NCBI GenBank assembly: GCA_001306305.2
Contig: CP155577.1
Coordinates: 124,001 to 188,000 of the forward strand
Length of the DNA stretch: 64,000 nucleotides
DNA from: Citromicrobium bathyomarinum
GTDB lineage: Bacteria > Pseudomonadota > Alphaproteobacteria > Sphingomonadales > Sphingomonadaceae
Reading direction: 5' to 3'
Both the position numbers and the translations under genes were made by a program. Positions 60,877 through 64,000 of this stretch are shown here, in pieces. Within the stretch, counting starts at the first letter, position 1, and each line of letters begins with the position of its first letter. The notes beneath the pieces were generated by a model that saw only the letters and a list, made by a program, of their open reading frames with translations, ran no database searches and was not told the DNA's origin.

Positions 60877-62490
60877 TCAGGCGGCGCGGCGCTTGTCGGC
60901 GTCGGTTTCGCCATCCTCGACGATACGGGTCGGCACGTCGCGCATCGAATTGAGCGCGGCGGCCTGATCGCTCGTCACGGATTCACGGGCAGGCAGCGCC
61001 TTGTCCGCGCCCTCGTCGCCCGCTTCGTGATACTCGGCATCCTCGTTGACGCACCAGATGTCGTAAACGCGCGCGCCGGCGAGGATATTCTCGACCGTCA
61101 GCATCGCGGTCATCATCGCGTGGTCCTGGTTGTTGTAGCGGTGCATGCCGTTGCGCCCGACCAGGTGCAGCGTCGGATATTTCGCCTCCAGCTCGCCGCG
61201 CATCGCCGCGACATTGACGGCGTAATCCTCGTCATAGACGGGATAGGCCTTTTCCTGCCGCACGACCGCGCCGCCCATGACCTTCTTCGGGTCGAGCAGG
61301 CCGAGCACCTTCATCTCGGTGGTCGCAAGCTCGATCAGGTCGGCATCGTCCATCGACCACAGTCCGTCGCCTTCGAAGCAGAAATATTCGAGGCCGACGC
61401 AGGCCATCTCCGCGTCCGGGATCATCTCGGGCGACCAGCTGCGGAAGTTCTGCACGCGGCCGACCTTCACCTTGCTGTCGTGGATGTAGATCCAGTTGTC
61501 GGGGAACAGGTCTTCGCCTTGGACCATCAGCGCGACGGTCAGGAAGTCGCGGTAGCGCAGATTGCTGCCGTTCCAGCTGGTCTCGGGCAGCGGATGCAGC
61601 CGCGCGCCAAGCTCGCGCATCGGCGCAGAGCTGATCGCGTGCGCGGCGTTGACGACGATCTTCGATCCGTCCTTGCCCACCGCGCTCATCCGCCAGCCGC
61701 CCTCACCATCGCTGGCGAGCTGTTCGAGGCCATGGCCCATGATGACCCGCCCCTTGCCGCTTGCGATAATCTTGTCGCGCGCGGCCTCCCACATCATGCC
61801 GGGGCCCTGCCGCGGATAGCGGAAGCTTTCCAGCAGCGTCTTGGCCTGCATCCCGTCATTGGGCTTCCTGTTGAGGCCGAGGCTGCGCTTCAGCCCGTCG
61901 ACCACCGCGCCCATCAGCGAAAGCCCCTTGATCCGCTGCGCCGCCCAGTCCGCGCTCATCTCGTCGCAGGGCATGCCCCACACCTTCTCGGTGTAGGTCT
62001 TGAAGAAGATCGAATAGAGCTTTTTGCCGAACTGGTTGGTGGTCCAGTCCTCGAAGCTCTTCACATTGCGGTTGGGGAAGGCACGCGCCCACAGGTAGCT
62101 GGCCATGCACATGGTCGAGCGCCACAGGCCGAGGTTACGCAGCGCCTCGAACGCGCGCAGCGGGTAGGAGTAGAACATGCCCTCGTAATAGATGCGGCTC
62201 ATCCGCGGGCGCTCGATGAAGTCGTCGGGCAGGATCTCGTTCCACAGGTCGACGACCTGCTGGGACTTGGAAAAGAACCGGTGCCCGCCGATGTCGAAGC
62301 GGTAGCCCTCGTGCTCCACGGTGCGGCTAATGCCGCCCACGTAGGTCGCATCCTTCTCGATGATGGCCACGCTCTTGCCCGCCTTGGTCAGCAGGTAGCC
62401 TGCGGTGAGCCCTGCGGGGCCTGCACCGATGATCGCCACGTCTACATCGATTGACGGGACATTGAGAGCTGGTCGGTTCGCTTCGGTCAT
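60877..62490 (-). CDS. UDP-galactopyranose mutase-like FAD oxidoreductase
   Basis: A 537-residue flavoprotein. The FAD motif IIGAGPAGLTAGYLL is at about 20-34, followed by EKDATYVGGISRTV and GYRFDIGGHRFFSK, the sugar-binding start shared with UDP-galactopyranose mutase and related NAD(P)/FAD proteins. VGRNGMHRYNNQDHAMMTAM near the C-terminus is also typical. It probably isomerises or oxidises a nucleotide sugar for the GtrA/GT-C pathway. A charged tail of about 60 residues extends beyond the usual end. Exact chemistry is unknown. Confidence 0.85.
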   Translation of the reverse strand: MTEANRPALNVPSIDVDVAIIGAGPAGLTAGYLLTKAGKSVAIIEKDATYVGGISRTVEHEGYRFDIGGHRFFSKSQQVVDLWNEILPDDFIERPRMSRIYYEGMFYSYPLRAFEALRNLGLWRSTMCMASYLWARAFPNRNVKSFEDWTTNQFGKKLYSIFFKTYTEKVWGMPCDEMSADWAAQRIKGLSLMGAVVDGLKRSLGLNRKPNDGMQAKTLLESFRYPRQGPGMMWEAARDKIIASGKGRVIMGHGLEQLASDGEGGWRMSAVGKDGSKIVVNAAHAISSAPMRELGARLHPLPETSWNGSNLRYRDFLTVALMVQGEDLFPDNWIYIHDSKVKVGRVQNFRSWSPEMIPDAEMACVGLEYFCFEGDGLWSMDDADLIELATTEMKVLGLLDPKKVMGGAVVRQEKAYPVYDEDYAVNVAAMRGELEAKYPTLHLVGRNGMHRYNNQDHAMMTAMLTVENILAGARVYDIWCVNEDAEYHEAGDEGADKALPARESVTSDQAAALNSMRDVPTRIVEDGETDADKRRAA

Positions 62491-62578
62491 CAGACCCCCC
62501 GGTTGCGGTTCGCTTGACCGGGGAGTGAAGGAAATTGGTTAGGGAGCCGTAAACGAAAGCCCTGGCCGCGCGGCTACG

Positions 62579-63631
62579 CTATTCGAGAATTTCGAGCATC
62601 CGCTCATACGCCGGGCGCCAGTTTCCGCCCCATTCGGCCAGCCATTCCTCGCTGTAATAGGTCGAGGCGTAGCGTGCGCCGTCGTCGCACAGCAGGGTGA
62701 CGATGCTACCGGTCTGCCCGGCGGAGGCCATTTCCTCGATCAGCTGAAGGCAGGCGAACAGGTTGGTGCCGGTCGATCCGCCGACCTTGCGGCCCAGCGT
62801 CTTCGACAGGGCGAACATCGCGCCGATCGAGTCGGCATCCTGCACCGCGATCATCCGATCGATCACGCCCGGCTCGAAACTGGGTTCGACCCGCGCGCGC
62901 CCGATCCCCTCGATCCGGCATTCGCAGCGACCGTCCAGCGTCTCGACCGCGCGGTCGGCGTAATGGCGATGGAAGACCGAGCCTGCGGGATCGGCGACGC
63001 ACAGCTGCGTCGGGCGGCGCTGATAACGGATATAACGGCCCAGCGTGGCCGACGTGCCGCCGGTGCCCGCGCCGCACACGATCCACGTGGGATCGGGATG
63101 ATCCTCCTCGCTCATCTGCGAGAAGATGCTCTGCGCGATGTTGTTGTTGCCGCGCCAGTCGGTCGCCCGCTCGGCGTAGGTAAACTGGTCGAGGTAATGC
63201 CCGCCGGTCTCCGCCGCGAGCCGCTCCGATTCCGCGTAGACCATGCCCGGATCTTCGACCGGATGAATCTGCCCGCCGTAGAACCGGATCTGCTCCAGCT
63301 TCGCCTCGGCGGTGCTCGCAGGCACCACCGCGATGAACGGCAGGTCGAGCAGTTTGGCGAAATAGGCTTCGGACACGGCGGTCGAGCCCGAGGATGCCTC
63401 GATCAGCGTGGTGCCCTCGCCGATCCAACCGTTGCACAGCCCGTAGAGGAACAGCGACCGGGCGAGCCGGTGCTTGAGGCTGCCCGTGGGGTGCGAGCTT
63501 TCGTCTTTGAGATAAAGCTCGATCCCCCGGCAATGCGGCAGCGGCACACGGATCAGGTGCGTGTCGGAGGAGCGGTTGTAGTCCGCCTCGATCAGGCGGA
63601 TTGCGCGGTTGAGCCATGTTTCCCAGGTCAT
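62579..63631 (-). CDS. PLP-dependent cysteine synthase-family enzyme (Cds1-like)
   Basis: A 350-residue fold-type II PLP enzyme. Lys53 in [11 protein letters not shown] is the Schiff-base lysine, ASSGSTAVS binds the substrate carboxylate, and [12 protein letters not shown] binds the phosphate. It resembles the L-cysteine desulfhydrase Cds1 of mycobacteria more than CysK, so it may degrade Cys to pyruvate, H2S and ammonia. The start [10 protein letters not shown] at 63631 avoids overlap with the tRNA gene; an in-frame start at 63706 would lie inside it. Confidence 0.85.
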   Translation of the reverse strand: MTWETWLNRAIRLIEADYNRSSDTHLIRVPLPHCRGIELYLKDESSHPTGSLKHRLARSLFLYGLCNGWIGEGTTLIEASSGSTAVSEAYFAKLLDLPFIAVVPASTAEAKLEQIRFYGGQIHPVEDPGMVYAESERLAAETGGHYLDQFTYAERATDWRGNNNIAQSIFSQMSEEDHPDPTWIVCGAGTGGTSATLGRYIRYQRRPTQLCVADPAGSVFHRHYADRAVETLDGRCECRIEGIGRARVEPSFEPGVIDRMIAVQDADSIGAMFALSKTLGRKVGGSTGTNLFACLQLIEEMASAGQTGSIVTLLCDDGARYASTYYSEEWLAEWGGNWRPAYERMLEILE

Positions 63632-63678
63632 GCGCGCGCCTGTGCGACATGCGCCTGGCGAGGGCAAGGGCTCCACAA

Positions 63679-63763
63679 TGGTGCGGGTGGTGGGACTCGA
63701 ACCCACACGTCCAGAGGACAGGGGATTTTAAGTCCCCGGCGTCTACCATTCCGCCACACCCGC
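63679..63763 (-). tRNA. tRNA-Leu (anticodon UAA)
   Basis: 85 nt including an encoded CCA. The acceptor stem GCGGGTG/CACCCGC is fully paired with discriminator A. The anticodon stem GGGGA/TCCCC closes loop CTTAAAA with anticodon TAA, the T arm is GTGGG-TTCGAGT-CCCAC, and a long variable arm (TGTCCTCTGGACGT) is present as in class II tRNAs. It reads the rare UUA codon. It lies between ihfB and the cysteine synthase-family gene on the same strand. Confidence 0.97.
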
Positions 63764-63809
63764 GCAGCCGGAGCGGGCGCGAATAGCCGTGTTTTGCTGT
63801 TATGGCGAG

Positions 63810-63829
63810 CGCCCGATGCGTCTCGGGCG
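63810..63829 (-). terminator. Hairpin after ihfB
   Basis: CGCCCGA-TGCGTC-TCGGGCG is a perfect 7-bp stem 13 bp past the ihfB stop on the minus strand. No U-tract follows, so it is a weak terminator or mRNA 3' stabiliser. Confidence 0.35.
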
Positions 63830-63841
63830 AGGTCCGGGCGA

Positions 63842-64000
63842 TCAGTCCGGATTGAGCGCGTTGCGCATTTCCTTGCCGGGCTTGAAATAGGGCACGCGCT
63901 TGGCCGGCACGTCGACCGCTTCGCCGGTGCGCGGGTTGCGCCCGGTGCGCGCTTCGCGCTCGCGGGTGGAGAAGGCGCCGAAACCGCGCAGTTCGATCCG
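63842..64000 (-). CDS. ihfB: Integration host factor subunit beta, C-terminal part
   Basis: The last 52 residues of a HU/IHF-fold protein whose start lies beyond the window. [16 protein letters not shown] is the beta-arm entry, and [20 protein letters not shown] carries the R-N-P arm tip whose Pro intercalates into [15 protein letters not shown] is the closing helix. These residues match IHF-beta rather than HU. It bends DNA in nucleoid organisation, transcription and recombination. Confidence 0.9.
   Translation of the reverse strand, partial: RIELRGFGAFSTREREARTGRNPRTGEAVDVPAKRVPYFKPGKEMRNALNPD

Noticed and set aside
63632-63706. Longer start for the cysteine synthase-family gene
   Set aside because: It would begin inside the tRNA-Leu gene. 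Family similarity starts at MTWETW.
1-64000. CRISPR arrays, prophage, insertion sequences, integrative elements
   Set aside because: I found no regularly spaced repeats, transposase or integrase motifs, or phage structural genes. The tRNA-Leu gene has no adjacent integrase or repeated 3' end in the window.

Overview
The window is GC-rich, densely packed alphaproteobacterial chromosome, most likely from a marine sphingomonad of the Erythrobacteraceae. This rests on the gene families present (DUF4126, DUF5996, DUF3576, an HTH-DUF4019 membrane protein, exosortase-A-associated glycan genes, a CYP153-like P450, a 180-kDa-type NAD-glutamate dehydrogenase) and on general resemblance; no search was run. 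I see no prophage, insertion sequence, plasmid backbone or CRISPR array. One tRNA gene, tRNA-Leu(UAA), lies near the right end.

Layout. 1-2.7 kb: end of a thiolase gene, a hot-dog hydratase, phenylalanine hydroxylase, a repeat-containing lipoprotein and a small membrane protein. 2.8-12.7 kb: UppP, an M13 metallopeptidase, a lipid-type ABC exporter, an intracellular PHB depolymerase, DUF4126 and DUF5996 proteins, a complete thiolase and a MaoC hydratase. 12.7-16.8 kb: an exosortase-A-associated O-glycosylation ligase and glycosyltransferase with two membrane proteins. 16.8-24.4 kb: ung, an RNase D-like gene with lptC-lptA, then leuS-lptE-holA preceded by a DUF3576 lipoprotein. 24.4-30.6 kb: a secreted protein, acetoacetyl-CoA reductase, a membrane-anchored HTH regulator, a hydrolase with a ribbon-helix-helix protein, then divergent murA and galU. 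30.8-42.5 kb: acyl-CoA synthetase, M23 peptidase, Bcp peroxiredoxin, glnE, M28 peptidase, agmatine deiminase, a TauE-type transporter and thrS. 42.5-53.2 kb: an exoribonuclease, a three-gene XRE operon, a PhoD-type phosphatase, a hydrolase, NAD-glutamate dehydrogenase and a ferredoxin reductase-like flavoprotein. 53.2-64 kb: queG, a Na-efflux-type ABC pair, P450, MsrB, a GT-C protein, a GtrA protein, a UDP-galactopyranose mutase-like flavoenzyme, a cysteine synthase-family enzyme, tRNA-Leu and the end of ihfB.

Themes. Several genes handle acyl-CoA and polyhydroxybutyrate (thiolases, two hydratases, acyl-CoA synthetase, PhaB-like reductase, PHB depolymerase). Many serve the envelope (UppP, MurA, GalU, LptC/A/E, M23 peptidase, glycan genes).

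The most striking non-coding signal is a 23-codon, apparently leaderless peptide with six consecutive Thr codons at 43174-43245 on the minus strand. It is followed by RNA segments that can pair in mutually exclusive ways and lies upstream of an exoribonuclease gene and thrS. It looks like a threonine-sensing attenuator with no U-tract terminator. Just across the same intergenic region, two CTTTC-N7-GAAAG dyads 53 bp apart precede an operon that ends with an XRE regulator. All motif and folding statements are hand readings of the sequence.
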